From contig NZ_RQGD01000034.1 of the NCBI RefSeq assembly GCF_004770745.1, positions 248,001-312,000 on the forward strand: a stretch of DNA of 64,000 bases. The letters run 5' to 3'. This DNA is from Leptospira ognonensis. GTDB taxonomy: Bacteria > Spirochaetota > Leptospiria > Leptospirales > Leptospiraceae. The position numbers were made by a program, and so were the translations under genes. Of the stretch, positions 39,241 through 48,595 are shown one piece after another. Below the pieces are notes generated by a model, which did no database searches, was not told the origin of the DNA, and saw nothing but the letters and a program-made list of their open reading frames with translations. Every line of letters starts with the position of its first letter. Within the stretch, counting starts at the first letter, position 1.

Positions 39241-39852
39241 CATCTGTTCTTTGGCGCGACCGATGAGTTCTGCCACGGTTTTGGAATTGAAACGATCTTT
39301 CAGTCTTCCTACATGGTATTCTACAGTTCTTTTGGAAAGTCCAATGTCGGTGCCGATTTCTTGATAGGTTTTACCTTGACCGAGAAGTGTTAAGATTTGT
39401 TTTTCTTTTTTATTGGCAACCTTCCCGTCCTGCGGTTTGCGACTAAAAGTAAGCTTTAGATTTTTTGAATATACTGTTTTTCCAGAAGCGATCTCACTCA
39501 AATTTTTTGTAAGGCTTGATAGATCATCAGATTTTAAAAGGTATCCATCAACCCCAGCTTCAATCGCAGAGTGAACAATCGCTTGGTCATCTAACATCGT
39601 AAGCGTTACGACCTTTAAATTTGGGTGCTCTTTTTTCCATTCTTTTACTAAGTTCAAAACGTTATCACCGGGGATACGCAGATCGAGTAACATAAAGTCA
39701 GGCATCTTTTCCGTTAGGAGCTGGCTGATTTGATTCGAATGTTCTGCTTCACCGACAACTTCAAAATCTGTCGATGCGTTGACTACGTGTTTTACCCCAA
39801 CTCGCGTGACCGCATGGTCTTCTACGAGGATGACTTTCTTTTTTTGTTCCAT
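39232..39852 (-). CDS. LuxR/NarL-type response regulator
   Basis: 206-residue regulator: receiver (VEDHAVTRVGV; phospho-acceptor Asp in MLLDLRIPGD near residue 57) plus C-terminal LuxR HTH (ILTLLGQGKTYQEIGTDIG, then SKRTVEYHVGRLKDRF). Transcription control is likely; the convergent hybrid kinase is a candidate partner but direction and overlap alone do not prove this. Confidence 0.9.
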   Translation of the reverse strand: MEQKKKVILVEDHAVTRVGVKHVVNASTDFEVVGEAEHSNQISQLLTEKMPDFMLLDLRIPGDNVLNLVKEWKKEHPNLKVVTLTMLDDQAIVHSAIEAGVDGYLLKSDDLSSLTKNLSEIASGKTVYSKNLKLTFSRKPQDGKVANKKEKQILTLLGQGKTYQEIGTDIGLSKRTVEYHVGRLKDRFNSKTVAELIGRAKEQMLI

Positions 39853-39949
39853 TTTCCGGTTCCTTCGAATTTTTACCTAATTGCTTTCTTTTTTCGCGTT
39901 TCCAAGTTCACTTTGTGAGGACATTTGCTAACTTTAGTATCTTTAACTC

Positions 39950-39973
39950 ACTCGTCATCTGAATTAGACGAGT
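39950..39973. repeat. Inverted repeat in a divergent promoter region
   Basis: ACTCGTC-N10-GACGAGT is a perfect 7-base inverted repeat in the about 245-base region between the LuxR-type gene and the cNMP-binding gene. An operator is plausible. Confidence 0.45.
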
Positions 39974-40097
39974 AAAATGTGAAAAGTACTAGGTATTCGT
40001 ACATACTTTTATGCGATTTCCCTAAGGCTTTCGGATTGTTTTTCTCTTGCCAAAATGAGAAAAAATAACAATTTCATATGGAAATCTAGGAGTTTTG

Positions 40098-40568
40098 ATG
40101 AATCCCAAAGTAGAGAGCCTGAAAAAAATCTATCTCTTCCATACCTTAAACCAAGACGAAATGTTGCATATCGCCGAGAAGATACACGATATCCATTTAC
40201 CGCCAAGAAATGTTCTCTATGATATAGGAGAAGAGGCACAATCCATGTTCATTGTGAAATATGGAACGCTTCAAATCTCGACGGCCACCAGTCATGGAGA
40301 CGATGTAAACCTTGTTTCTCTCGCTGCAGGAGACCATTTTGGTGAATTGCCTTTCTTTGATGCAGAAAAACGTTCCGCCAAAGTAGAAGCATTAGAAAAT
40401 TCTGAATTGTATGAGCTCAGATACCATGACTTGCAAGAGATGTTTGCAAAAAATCGCGAGATGGAGACTAAGTTTTACAAAGAAGTCACTCACTATTATA
40501 TCAAACGATTGCGAAAACTCACGAACGATCTTACTTACGCGCGGGAGCTACGAAGACGATTTGCTTAA
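40098..40568 (+). CDS. Cyclic-nucleotide-binding domain protein
   Basis: 156-residue single-domain cNMP-binding protein. Typical beta-roll with VLYDIGEEAQSMFIVKYG and DHFGELPFFDAEKRSA (phosphate-binding cassette). No DNA-binding HTH is attached, so it may regulate another protein. I chose ATG 40098 (RBS AGGAG); a TTG at 40095 is one codon upstream. Confidence 0.85.
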   Translation: MNPKVESLKKIYLFHTLNQDEMLHIAEKIHDIHLPPRNVLYDIGEEAQSMFIVKYGTLQISTATSHGDDVNLVSLAAGDHFGELPFFDAEKRSAKVEALENSELYELRYHDLQEMFAKNREMETKFYKEVTHYYIKRLRKLTNDLTYARELRRRFA

Positions 40569-40669
40569 GTGCCGTCAGCAAAACGACCAACTTTAGTCCA
40601 ATTCAGTTAATTTTTCTCCTGGATTCGTGAAAAAACCTTTTCCATTCCCCTGATTCTTTCTAATACAGC

Positions 40670-40696
40670 TAAGGAATGGATGTAGGATACCGATAA
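40670..40696 (+). promoter_or_regulatory. Sigma-28 (FliA)-type promoter
   Basis: TAAGGAAT-N11-ACCGATAA resembles the FliA consensus TAAAGTTT-N11-GCCGATAA, with exact spacing and seven of eight -10 bases. It lies 26 bases ahead of the GTG/ATG start of the PUR-domain gene that leads flaA2-flaA1. Confidence 0.65.
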
Positions 40697-40722
40697 TCTT
40701 TGTAGGCAGGGAGAAGGAATGC

Positions 40723-40950
40723 ATGGTGGACCCCGAAATCCTAACCGAGAAGATCGTGACTCAGAATAAGACCTTCTTGGTGGATTTAAAGCAAAACCAG
40801 GCTGGCTTTTATCTAAAGGTGTCGGAATGGTCGAATAGCAAAAAGTCTTCGATTTTTCTACCTGCGGAAGGTATCGATCGAATGATCGAAATCTTGTATA
40901 AATTCAAAAGCCAAATATCCGATAATGATATTACCAAAGACCCGGTTTAG
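40723..40950 (+). CDS. PUR-domain nucleic-acid-binding protein
   Basis: 75-residue protein with one PUR repeat (DUF3276/PUR-alpha-like): KTFLVDLKQNQAGFYLKVSEW, then a beta strand SSIFLPAEGIDRMIEIL helix. Spirochaetal homologues such as Borrelia BpuR bind RNA and single-stranded DNA. It starts 26 bases after a sigma-28-like promoter and precedes flaA2 by 22 bases, so it seems part of the flagellar transcript. RBS is GGGAGAAGGA. Confidence 0.75.
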   Translation: MVDPEILTEKIVTQNKTFLVDLKQNQAGFYLKVSEWSNSKKSSIFLPAEGIDRMIEILYKFKSQISDNDITKDPV

Positions 40951-40972
40951 GAGCCTTTTAGGAGTGAGTTTC

Positions 40973-41683
40973 ATGGGGAAAATAGGAATGACCAAGCTGA
41001 TGTTAGGCCTCTTCCTTTCAATAGGAATGTTGTATGCGCAGGCGGAACCCGGCGGACAACAAGCGGCAGCTAACGACGAGGATAGCCCTCTAAGAAAAAT
41101 CATTTTAGATGATTTTGAAGAAGCTGAGGATTGGAGAGTCAAATCAACCACTCCTCTGGGCGAAACGAAAACACTTAAGCTCGTACAAAGAGGGCTTATG
41201 AAAGATGTTTTTGATGAAAAAACAGTGCCAGATAACGGTGGCGACAAGATCGAAAAGAATCATATTCTTGGGGTAAAAACTTTTTTTGCCGCTAAGGGAT
41301 TCGATCGCGTTGAACTTTATCCTCCGCACGAATTTGTCATCAAGGGCAAAGTAAGACAAATCTCCGTTTGGGTACTCGGTCGTAAATACCGTCATACTCT
41401 TTTTGCGAAATTTCGTGATTACAAGGATACGACTCATAACGTGCGCCTTGGAAAATTAGATTTTTTCGGATGGAGAAAACTGACTGCTACGATTCCAGGT
41501 TATATTCCACAGAGTACGCGTTTCGCATTACTTGATAAGAATTTACATTTTGTATCGTTGTTCGTGACCTCTGATAACCATGAGGTAGCTGGAGATTTCT
41601 ATTTCTATGTGGATGATTTGCAAGTTCGTGCAGATCGCTCGGAATCGAAATACCCTGGTTCAGAAATCAAGGACAATTGGTAA
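40973..41683 (+). CDS. flaA2: Flagellar filament sheath protein FlaA2
   Basis: 236-residue outer-layer protein of the periplasmic flagellum. Signal peptide about 1-22 (LFLSIGMLYAQA). FlaA family segments: [32 protein letters not shown] and FYFYVDDLQVRAD. I used ATG 40973 with RBS AGGAG; an earlier in-frame ATG at 40925 would overlap the previous gene and push the signal peptide inward. The shorter of two adjacent FlaA genes, hence the name. Confidence 0.9.
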   Translation: MGKIGMTKLMLGLFLSIGMLYAQAEPGGQQAAANDEDSPLRKIILDDFEEAEDWRVKSTTPLGETKTLKLVQRGLMKDVFDEKTVPDNGGDKIEKNHILGVKTFFAAKGFDRVELYPPHEFVIKGKVRQISVWVLGRKYRHTLFAKFRDYKDTTHNVRLGKLDFFGWRKLTATIPGYIPQSTRFALLDKNLHFVSLFVTSDNHEVAGDFYFYVDDLQVRADRSESKYPGSEIKDNW

Positions 41684-41704
41684 GAGGGGCATAAGGTATT
41701 CATA

Positions 41705-42682
41705 ATGGAAAATAGAAAACTAACAACCCTTGCGCTTGCAACAATCACAGCAATAGCCCTCACAGGCTTTGCTCAAGCACAATATAGAGTCACAAATGGT
41801 GTCGCGACTTCCAACGGGAACGACATCACTTCCATGGAATTGAAAGCCATCACCATTGAATCCTGGGATGCACCGGTTGCGGCTGCACCCTACGGTTGGG
41901 AAGTGTCCACTGACAAAGATGGAGTCAACAAAGATGGCACGGGAGACATGAAGTATGATGATACAAACAAATACTCACCTGTACTCAACGACCCAATCAA
42001 GTCACCGCTTGTGATGCGTGAGGTGAAACTCGTTCCAGGAAAACCTACGGATGTCAAAAACGTAGATCCAGGTAATGCCAAGGTTCTTGGTGTTAAGTTC
42101 CAATTCACATATCCAGGGTATAATGTGGTCACCGTTCGACCTCCCAGAACTCCTGAGTATGAGATCACGAGAGCAAGACCTTACATCGACGACAACAACA
42201 CGAAAAAATTTGATAAGATCTACGGAATCGAGACTCCTGGTAACGTAAAAGCGATCTCCGTTTGGGTTTTGGGTCGTGGAAATGAATACAATCTAGAGGG
42301 CTGGTTGGAAGATTATAACGGCAATAGCCACATATTCCAATTTGGTTCGCTCGACTTCGTTGGTTGGAGACCTATGCAGATTGATATCCCTACGGGGATC
42401 CCACAAGAAGCGGTTGCGTTTCCAGCTACGCGAAATTTGATTTTCAAACAATTTAAAATCCGTTCCAATCCCCATACAGGTGGCGAGCAGGTGTATCTCT
42501 TTTTTGATGAATTGCGAGTTTTGGCGGATACATTTGAAGTTCACTTCGATGGTGCTAACTTGGATTTTGATGAAGAAGATTGCAAAAACAAGATCAAATT
42601 GGAACAAATGTTACAGAAATCGGGAGCCATCTCTACAGGTGCGAAAGTGCGCGACTGTGGCGGTAGTACACAAGGAAAATAA
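41705..42682 (+). CDS. flaA1: Flagellar filament sheath protein FlaA1
   Basis: 325-residue FlaA paralogue, larger than the preceding FlaA2. Signal peptide ends GFAQAQ (about 1-26). The FlaA core [16 protein letters not shown] and [13 protein letters not shown] is present, plus a charged C-terminal tail with two Cys. Same transcript as flaA2, 21 bases apart, ended by a strong terminator. Confidence 0.9.
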   Translation: MENRKLTTLALATITAIALTGFAQAQYRVTNGVATSNGNDITSMELKAITIESWDAPVAAAPYGWEVSTDKDGVNKDGTGDMKYDDTNKYSPVLNDPIKSPLVMREVKLVPGKPTDVKNVDPGNAKVLGVKFQFTYPGYNVVTVRPPRTPEYEITRARPYIDDNNTKKFDKIYGIETPGNVKAISVWVLGRGNEYNLEGWLEDYNGNSHIFQFGSLDFVGWRPMQIDIPTGIPQEAVAFPATRNLIFKQFKIRSNPHTGGEQVYLFFDELRVLADTFEVHFDGANLDFDEEDCKNKIKLEQMLQKSGAISTGAKVRDCGGSTQGK

Positions 42683-42709
42683 ACTCACTCATTTTTCTTT
42701 TTTCCCCAG

Positions 42710-42738
42710 AACCCAGCCCCGTGTGGCTGGGTTTTTTT
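42710..42738 (+). terminator. Terminator of the flaA operon
   Basis: Stem AACCCAGCC / GGCTGGGTT with a 6-base loop, followed by seven T. Classic intrinsic terminator about 28 bases after the flaA1 stop. Confidence 0.93.
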
Positions 42739-42876
42739 GTACTTTACAAGATCACACGGTTCTCAAATTCTATCTTTAGGACTGTTCTTTTTGCGGATTC
42801 ATCGCTAAATTTACCGTAACAACGTTTGGAACATTGACCACCCTTTATTGGAAATTCGAAGAGGGAGATTCTTCTC

Positions 42877-45642
42877 ATGCCCGAGACTATTACCGAAGAC
42901 AAATCGAACAAAACAGCAGATTCTGATAAGCTCACATCGCTTTTTAACGAAGAAATATACGTACGCGCAGACGCGAGTTCTGTTCCTGCCTCTAAATTTA
43001 AGATTTATGATGATATCATAGAAGCTTATAAGGCAGAAGGGACACTACCAGCTGCAAAACAAAAGATAGAAGACCACTTCAAAGAACACCCCGAGTCTAT
43101 TTCTGCGAAATACATGCTCATGATTCTTTCCTTTATGGAAGATCCTATGGGCGATGCCAATCTCGTGAAGAGCATTCTTGATTCTTTTAAGGCTCATGGA
43201 AAGTGGACCATAATTGAATACATCACAGACTCCATTTTAAAATTTGGTGATTTGATTCTTGCTCTACGCGTAAAGGCGGAAGCACTTGATAAGCTAAAGA
43301 AAAACAAAGAATTAAAAGTTGTTTTGGAAAAGTTGGCAGTTAAGGACAAAAAGAATCCAGAAATCGCAAAAAAATATGCCCTTTCGATTATGGAAGAGGA
43401 CAAGCCAAAAGCCATTTCTTATCTCAAACAAGCAGCTGAGATTTTTGCTAAAAACAAAGATTACCAGCAAATGGAAGAGATTTGGACGATCCTTGTTCAA
43501 AATAATTATGAAGATATCGCGTTCTTTGATAAGATAGAAAGAATCTTACTTGGTCATAGAGAAAAGACTCGCCTTGTCGGACTTCTTTATCCGCTCGTGG
43601 ATCCTTTTAAGGCCATGGAAGAATGGGATCGTGTCATTTATTTTCTAAAAAAAATACTCGAGCATGAGCCAGCTTCTCAAAAAGCAAGAAACGAACTGAT
43701 TCGTTCTTACAAACAAAAATATGTAAATCACTCGTTACTCGAAGACTTCCTCAAAATGAGTGAGTTGGGTAACAACCGTAAGCCGGTAAAAGTTTGTATT
43801 ACTAACTTTGAAAGAAATATTGTATTTGATACTGGGAACTATGTAATGCACAGAAATTGGGGTGTGGGTAAAATTACTTCCATATCTCAAACTGGGGATT
43901 CCATTTTCGTCGATTTTGAAGAAAAGAAAGAACACAAACTCTCGATTCAAATGGCGATCACTTCCCTCAAACCGCTCAAAAAAGATCATATTTGGGTGCA
44001 TCATTACGAAAGTAAAGAAGAAGTAAAATCTCTTTTCTCAGAAAATCTTCCGGAATTTTTGAAAGAACTACTAAAGTCGTATGACAACCGTATGATGGTT
44101 GCTGATATGAAAAATGAGCTCATCGGTGTATTTTTGAAAGCAGACGAATGGTCCAAATGGTGGGCAAAAGTAAAGTCTGTTCTTAAAAAAGAAGCCAATA
44201 TTGGCATGAATCCTAAGAAAAAGGATGAGGTTGTTTACCACGAAAAGGCAATCACTCACTCAGAGACTCTCACGCAGAAATTCCAAGCAAATGCGGATCT
44301 AAATAAAAAATTAGAAATCGCCATGGAAGCTGTGCGCGATGCAGATGAGGCAGTGGAAGCTGGTGAATTTTTCATTTCACATTACGTGGATGAAGAAAAT
44401 GCAAAAGACCCAGTTCGTAGATTGTCTGCTTACTTATATCTTTCAGAGGCAAGCAAAGCTTGGCCTAACGAAGAGTTTACGCACCAAATTCGCGAATCTG
44501 AACTTCAATCCATCATTCAGTCTCTCAGCAAAGAAGAAGCACTCAAAATCTCGAAAGGGCTAGAAAACACCGACATCAAAAAAGGCTTTAAGGATTTGAT
44601 TCGTAAGTATCACCCACAAGCCATTGATATTCTTGTTGGCTTGCTATTTGAAGTTCCAGTCAAAGTGAACCGTTCTGTTTTCCAAAACTTAGTCAATGAT
44701 GAGAAGTATGCAGAGTTAAATCTTTTTATTGAAACAGTTTCGAATAAGTCAAAGGATCATCCTGAGGTGTTTCTCTGGGTTGCCAAATCTATCCTTTCCC
44801 ATACTTGGAAATTCGATTGGATGAATATCTCTGAAGACAATTTAGTTCTCCGGGTTTTTCGAATCCTAAAACCTCTTGCAAAGATTGAAGATAAGGGAAC
44901 GAAATTAAAAAACCAAGCGATGGACATTCTCTTCGGCAAAGACAATACTCTGCTTCGTGAAACCTTGGCTCGGGAAGATGACGAATACGTTAGAAAGTTA
45001 TATGCACTGTTTAGAGAAGTACCTTATGTTACAGATCTAGAAAAAGATCAGCTCCTTTCGCTTATCAATGAAGTGAAACCAAACATTGTCTGGGATGAGT
45101 ATGAAGGTGAAGAAGAAGCTGATGATGATCCTTTAGCAAACCTTCCTGCCGATGTAGTGCTTGTTACGCGACAAGCGTTTAACGCGAAAAAACTTGATTT
45201 TGAGAACCTTGTCAATGTTGAGATGGTTGAAAACTCTCGAGATATTGGAGAAGCACAAGAAAAAGGTGACCTTCGTGAGAACGCTGAATACAAAGCCGCC
45301 ATGGAAAAACAAGTTCAATTGCAAGCTGCGATCAAACGCCTGGAAGCCGAACTTAAAAGTGCTCGAATCCTTGATCTAAGCGAAGTGAAGACAGATAAGG
45401 TTGCGATTGGATCTACTGTGAAGTTGAAGAACAAACAGACGAACGAACTTGTGACTTACTCTATTTTAGGTGCTTGGGATGCTGATACGGAAAGAAATAT
45501 CATCTCTTACAATTCACCTCTTGCAAAATCCCTTCTCGGTAAAACGGTAGGTAGTGATGCAGTACTTATATTTGGTTCAACAGAAACTACGTATGAAGTA
45601 TTGGAAATCTCTCGTTATTCGATGAGTGGACAAGAAGCGTAA
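42877..45642 (+). CDS. greA: GreA transcript-cleavage factor with long N-terminal extension
   Basis: 921-residue spirochaetal GreA. The last about 155 residues are a full GreA: coiled-coil with GDLRENAEYKAA at the tip (about 795-806; acidic residues for RNA cleavage) and a C-terminal FKBP-like domain. The N-terminal about 760 residues are TPR-like helices (30-310), a small Tudor/CarD-like beta domain (NWGVGKITSISQ; about 320-370) and further helices. The fusion suggests attachment of RNAP cleavage to an interaction scaffold. Confidence 0.92.
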   Translation: MPETITEDKSNKTADSDKLTSLFNEEIYVRADASSVPASKFKIYDDIIEAYKAEGTLPAAKQKIEDHFKEHPESISAKYMLMILSFMEDPMGDANLVKSILDSFKAHGKWTIIEYITDSILKFGDLILALRVKAEALDKLKKNKELKVVLEKLAVKDKKNPEIAKKYALSIMEEDKPKAISYLKQAAEIFAKNKDYQQMEEIWTILVQNNYEDIAFFDKIERILLGHREKTRLVGLLYPLVDPFKAMEEWDRVIYFLKKILEHEPASQKARNELIRSYKQKYVNHSLLEDFLKMSELGNNRKPVKVCITNFERNIVFDTGNYVMHRNWGVGKITSISQTGDSIFVDFEEKKEHKLSIQMAITSLKPLKKDHIWVHHYESKEEVKSLFSENLPEFLKELLKSYDNRMMVADMKNELIGVFLKADEWSKWWAKVKSVLKKEANIGMNPKKKDEVVYHEKAITHSETLTQKFQANADLNKKLEIAMEAVRDADEAVEAGEFFISHYVDEENAKDPVRRLSAYLYLSEASKAWPNEEFTHQIRESELQSIIQSLSKEEALKISKGLENTDIKKGFKDLIRKYHPQAIDILVGLLFEVPVKVNRSVFQNLVNDEKYAELNLFIETVSNKSKDHPEVFLWVAKSILSHTWKFDWMNISEDNLVLRVFRILKPLAKIEDKGTKLKNQAMDILFGKDNTLLRETLAREDDEYVRKLYALFREVPYVTDLEKDQLLSLINEVKPNIVWDEYEGEEEADDDPLANLPADVVLVTRQAFNAKKLDFENLVNVEMVENSRDIGEAQEKGDLRENAEYKAAMEKQVQLQAAIKRLEAELKSARILDLSEVKTDKVAIGSTVKLKNKQTNELVTYSILGAWDADTERNIISYNSPLAKSLLGKTVGSDAVLIFGSTETTYEVLEISRYSMSGQEA

Positions 45643-47429
45643 GAATCTTTTTTCCATCCGCTGGTAGCAATTAGATCCAGAAACGGTTCTGATTCGTTCC
45701 CCGCAAAATCAAAGGCCCTAGCTTCTAAAAGAAGGTAGGGCTTTTCTTTGTATAGGCTTTTTGGAAGAGTGACACGTATCGCTGTTCTGTCTGGATCGTA
45801 TTCGTAAGGATACGGTTGGCCATCCAAAAGTAGTTCTACGTTTGTTTTAAATCCTGTGCCACTGTCTCCCAATACATAAAATCGATCTTCAAAACAGCTA
45901 CTTCGCACTTCCGGCAATTCAATGTGTCGTGCTAAGGAAGTCATGGGTGCAATGTAAGGTGGAGCGTGGTCTTCGAGAACCATGACATAACCAAGTTTTC
46001 CCAAAAAAAATTGAAAACCTGCGCCTTTTCTTTTTTGTCGTATGGATGAAAATTTTCGAATGGATTCATCCCAAAAATATAGCGCATCTTTGGCGGTCGC
46101 GCCAGGACTAGGCAGAAATTCTCCGTGTCCTTCTCCTTTCCAAGTGAAGTTTTGGGCACTGATATGATAGATTTTACTTCTAAGAACAAGGCCTTTGGGA
46201 ATGTTAAGAGGGATTTCTTCGGAAGTTGGAAATGTCACGATTGAGACAGAACCCATACCAGTAGATTCATTTTGAGAAACATCGAAGCTTACGACTTTGT
46301 CAGTAGAGAATACCTTTTTCCCACCTGCAGGTTTTTGCAGTTTATCCGATAGTTTTGATGCCTCATTGATGATGAGGAGTTTTGTTTTGGACCTGTTGCC
46401 TGTCGCATCGACGAGCCCTGCTTCGATCCATGCCTTCGCCATTACAGGGAATTCAGTTAAGTCAAAAGAATAACCTTCTTCTTTCCAGTTTTTTGGCTGC
46501 TCATAAAGATGATAAAAATAAACGGGAGGAGACAGAGAGGAACGATTTACATCGTAAAACTGATGTTTTTTTGACCCCTCTTCAAAAGATAGGAAATCAA
46601 AATTTCGCCTAAATATCTCCTTCTCATTTAAGAAGAGATCCATGCCATAAACATTGTTTTTATTTCTGGAACGAATGATATCATACCCGCTGATGCGAAT
46701 TTTTACTTTTCCAGATAGCGATATCGAATTTACGACATCCTCATTTTCGTCCAGGAGTGTATACTCTCCCTTTGCAATTTCCTTCGCTTTAAAAAGAAGT
46801 GGCTTGGTAAGAGAATCTGACTCGATTAACATAGATAATATGGTAGGTGGAGTGACATCTTTTTGATGTAAATCAGGGAAATAGAGCGGATTGACGATTC
46901 CTTTGTCCGTCCGAAATTCAAGATGCAAATGAGAAATTCCAGAACCAGACTCTCCTGTCTTTCCGAGAGCGACTCCTTTTTTAGCTGGAAACATATTGCT
47001 TGGAAGTTTTAAAGAAAATCCTTCTTTCTCACCCATTAAAAAAAGAGCCTGCCTAAGAAGTTCTAAATCATAAAGTTCTCCACCAAATGTATGTAAGTGC
47101 GCATATTTAGATTTAATTTTATGTGTGGGATTATGAAAATTCAGAGAAAGTCCATATCCTATCTTCGAATAATTGATTTCTTCAACGTACCCATCAAAGG
47201 TCGCAAGAATGCTGTGACCATTCAGCCCATAGGATTTAAAATCAGAACCGAGATGCAAGTTATGATTTCGAATCTCAGCAAAAGTTCCAGTCACAGGCGA
47301 ATAATAGGGAAGGGGAAACCCCACTTCTTCTTTGGGAATACCTGGTATTTTTCCTTCGGCAAAACTCTCCTGGAAAGAGAGAAAAAGGAATAGGATCACC
47401 TGGAAGGATAAAACGTTTTTCATATTCAT
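45615..47429 (-). CDS. Secreted M23-family peptidase-like protein
   Basis: 604-residue exported protein, signal peptide about 1-24. The N-terminal half is an M23 (LytM-like) fold with HLGSDFKS (His-x-x-x-Asp) and HLHLEFRT zinc motifs (about residues 58 and 166). The C-terminal two-thirds is beta-rich with no recognised motif. If active it would cut peptidoglycan cross-links; spirochaetal members may be inactive scaffolds. Its 3' end overlaps greA by 28 bases. Confidence 0.8.
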   Translation of the reverse strand: MNMKNVLSFQVILFLFLSFQESFAEGKIPGIPKEEVGFPLPYYSPVTGTFAEIRNHNLHLGSDFKSYGLNGHSILATFDGYVEEINYSKIGYGLSLNFHNPTHKIKSKYAHLHTFGGELYDLELLRQALFLMGEKEGFSLKLPSNMFPAKKGVALGKTGESGSGISHLHLEFRTDKGIVNPLYFPDLHQKDVTPPTILSMLIESDSLTKPLLFKAKEIAKGEYTLLDENEDVVNSISLSGKVKIRISGYDIIRSRNKNNVYGMDLFLNEKEIFRRNFDFLSFEEGSKKHQFYDVNRSSLSPPVYFYHLYEQPKNWKEEGYSFDLTEFPVMAKAWIEAGLVDATGNRSKTKLLIINEASKLSDKLQKPAGGKKVFSTDKVVSFDVSQNESTGMGSVSIVTFPTSEEIPLNIPKGLVLRSKIYHISAQNFTWKGEGHGEFLPSPGATAKDALYFWDESIRKFSSIRQKRKGAGFQFFLGKLGYVMVLEDHAPPYIAPMTSLARHIELPEVRSSCFEDRFYVLGDSGTGFKTNVELLLDGQPYPYEYDPDRTAIRVTLPKSLYKEKPYLLLEARAFDFAGNESEPFLDLIATSGWKKDSYASCPLIE

Positions 47430-47533
47430 CGGTGTTATCGCCGCGTGCTTGCTTTAGGGGAGAGTATTCGCGGGGGAATTCGTTTGCCAAGTAAAGTTTC
47501 ACTAAGGAATGTGGTGTTGGTTTGCCTATTTTT

Positions 47534-48091
47534 ATGTATTCTCGTGTCCTTTATCTTGTGATCTTACTTCTTTTTATCGCCCGATGCTCGCTTTTCAATC
47601 GAGAGCCAGGTCGACCACCAAAGATTGACGGTGTTCCCATTTCAGACGAAAAACGAATTCTTTACATCCAAAACGTAAGAAATAACACCTACGCAGCAGG
47701 ACTTCATACTCGGTTGACCCAAATGGTCATCGAGGAAATTGATCGGAGAGGACGCTTTATCACGACTCGAGATAAGTCTAAGGCTACTTACCGGTTGTAC
47801 GGTGAAATCGTACATTACCAAAAAGTGGGTGACCTTATGGATCTTGCTGACCAACAATTGACTTCGGAACTCTTTGTGGTGACTAGGCTTGAGCTCGTCC
47901 AAAGTGATTCGGGCTTGAAATTACCCTTAGAAAGAAATGAGATACCTGGAAGGGTCTATTTTTCTCCTCAACTTGGATACAGGGAGTCTGAGGTAGAAGC
48001 CCAAAACCGGCTGCTTCGGGTCATGGCACTCCGTATCGCTGAGGAAGCTGAGAGATCTTGGTATTATGCCGTTGCTGGCAAGATTGATTGA
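47534..48091 (+). CDS. LptE-like LPS-assembly lipoprotein
   Basis: 185-residue lipoprotein. Signal sequence ends FIARC, with Cys18 as the lipidated residue. The body (LHTRLTQMVIEEIDRRGRFITTRDKSKATYRLYG pattern, shown here across two strands and one helix) matches the LptE fold that plugs LptD. I chose ATG 47534; a TTG at 47522 adds four residues. It precedes fur by 24 bases. Assignment to LptE is plausible, not certain. Confidence 0.65.
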   Translation: MYSRVLYLVILLLFIARCSLFNREPGRPPKIDGVPISDEKRILYIQNVRNNTYAAGLHTRLTQMVIEEIDRRGRFITTRDKSKATYRLYGEIVHYQKVGDLMDLADQQLTSELFVVTRLELVQSDSGLKLPLERNEIPGRVYFSPQLGYRESEVEAQNRLLRVMALRIAEEAERSWYYAVAGKID

Positions 48092-48115
48092 GGAAGAAGG
48101 ATAGGGGGTAACATT

Positions 48116-48595
48116 TTGTCACAAGAACAATCGGTGAACGATGACACAAAAAAAGAGATGATGGCATTTGAACATTATCTAAAAGATAAGGGATTAAAAA
48201 TCACAAACCAACGCCTTCTTGTCGCCGAGAAAATATTTTCCTCTCACAACCATTTTACGGCAGAGGGACTTCTTGATGAACTCAAAGACAATCAAGATCG
48301 CATTTCGAAAGCAACAATCTACCGCATTCTTTCCATTATGGTGGAAGCAGGATTACTTGCAGAACATGACTTTGGGAAAGATTATAAATACTATGAGCAT
48401 ATCATTGGGCATGCTCACCATGATCATATCATTTGCATTCAATGTGGACGTATAGTAGAGTTTATTGATGAACAAATCGAAGACTTACAAAAAAATGCCG
48501 CTGAAAAAAATGGTTTTAGCATCGTCGGGCACAGTTTAAATATTTATGCCACTTGTCAGAGAGTAGAAACCTGCGAGCATAATAAAAGAAAGTAG
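48116..48595 (+). CDS. fur: Fur-type iron-responsive repressor
   Basis: 159-residue Fur-family regulator with a TTG start. Winged-helix DNA-binding part (about 20-90; SKATIYRIL), then [18 protein letters not shown] with Cys107/Cys110, and Cys147/Cys153 for structural zinc. Glu115 in the IVEF motif follows the Fur rather than the PerR pattern (PerR has Asp). Very like E. coli Fur around these residues. Its stop TAG shares a base with the GTG start of tgt. Confidence 0.9.
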   Translation: MSQEQSVNDDTKKEMMAFEHYLKDKGLKITNQRLLVAEKIFSSHNHFTAEGLLDELKDNQDRISKATIYRILSIMVEAGLLAEHDFGKDYKYYEHIIGHAHHDHIICIQCGRIVEFIDEQIEDLQKNAAEKNGFSIVGHSLNIYATCQRVETCEHNKRK

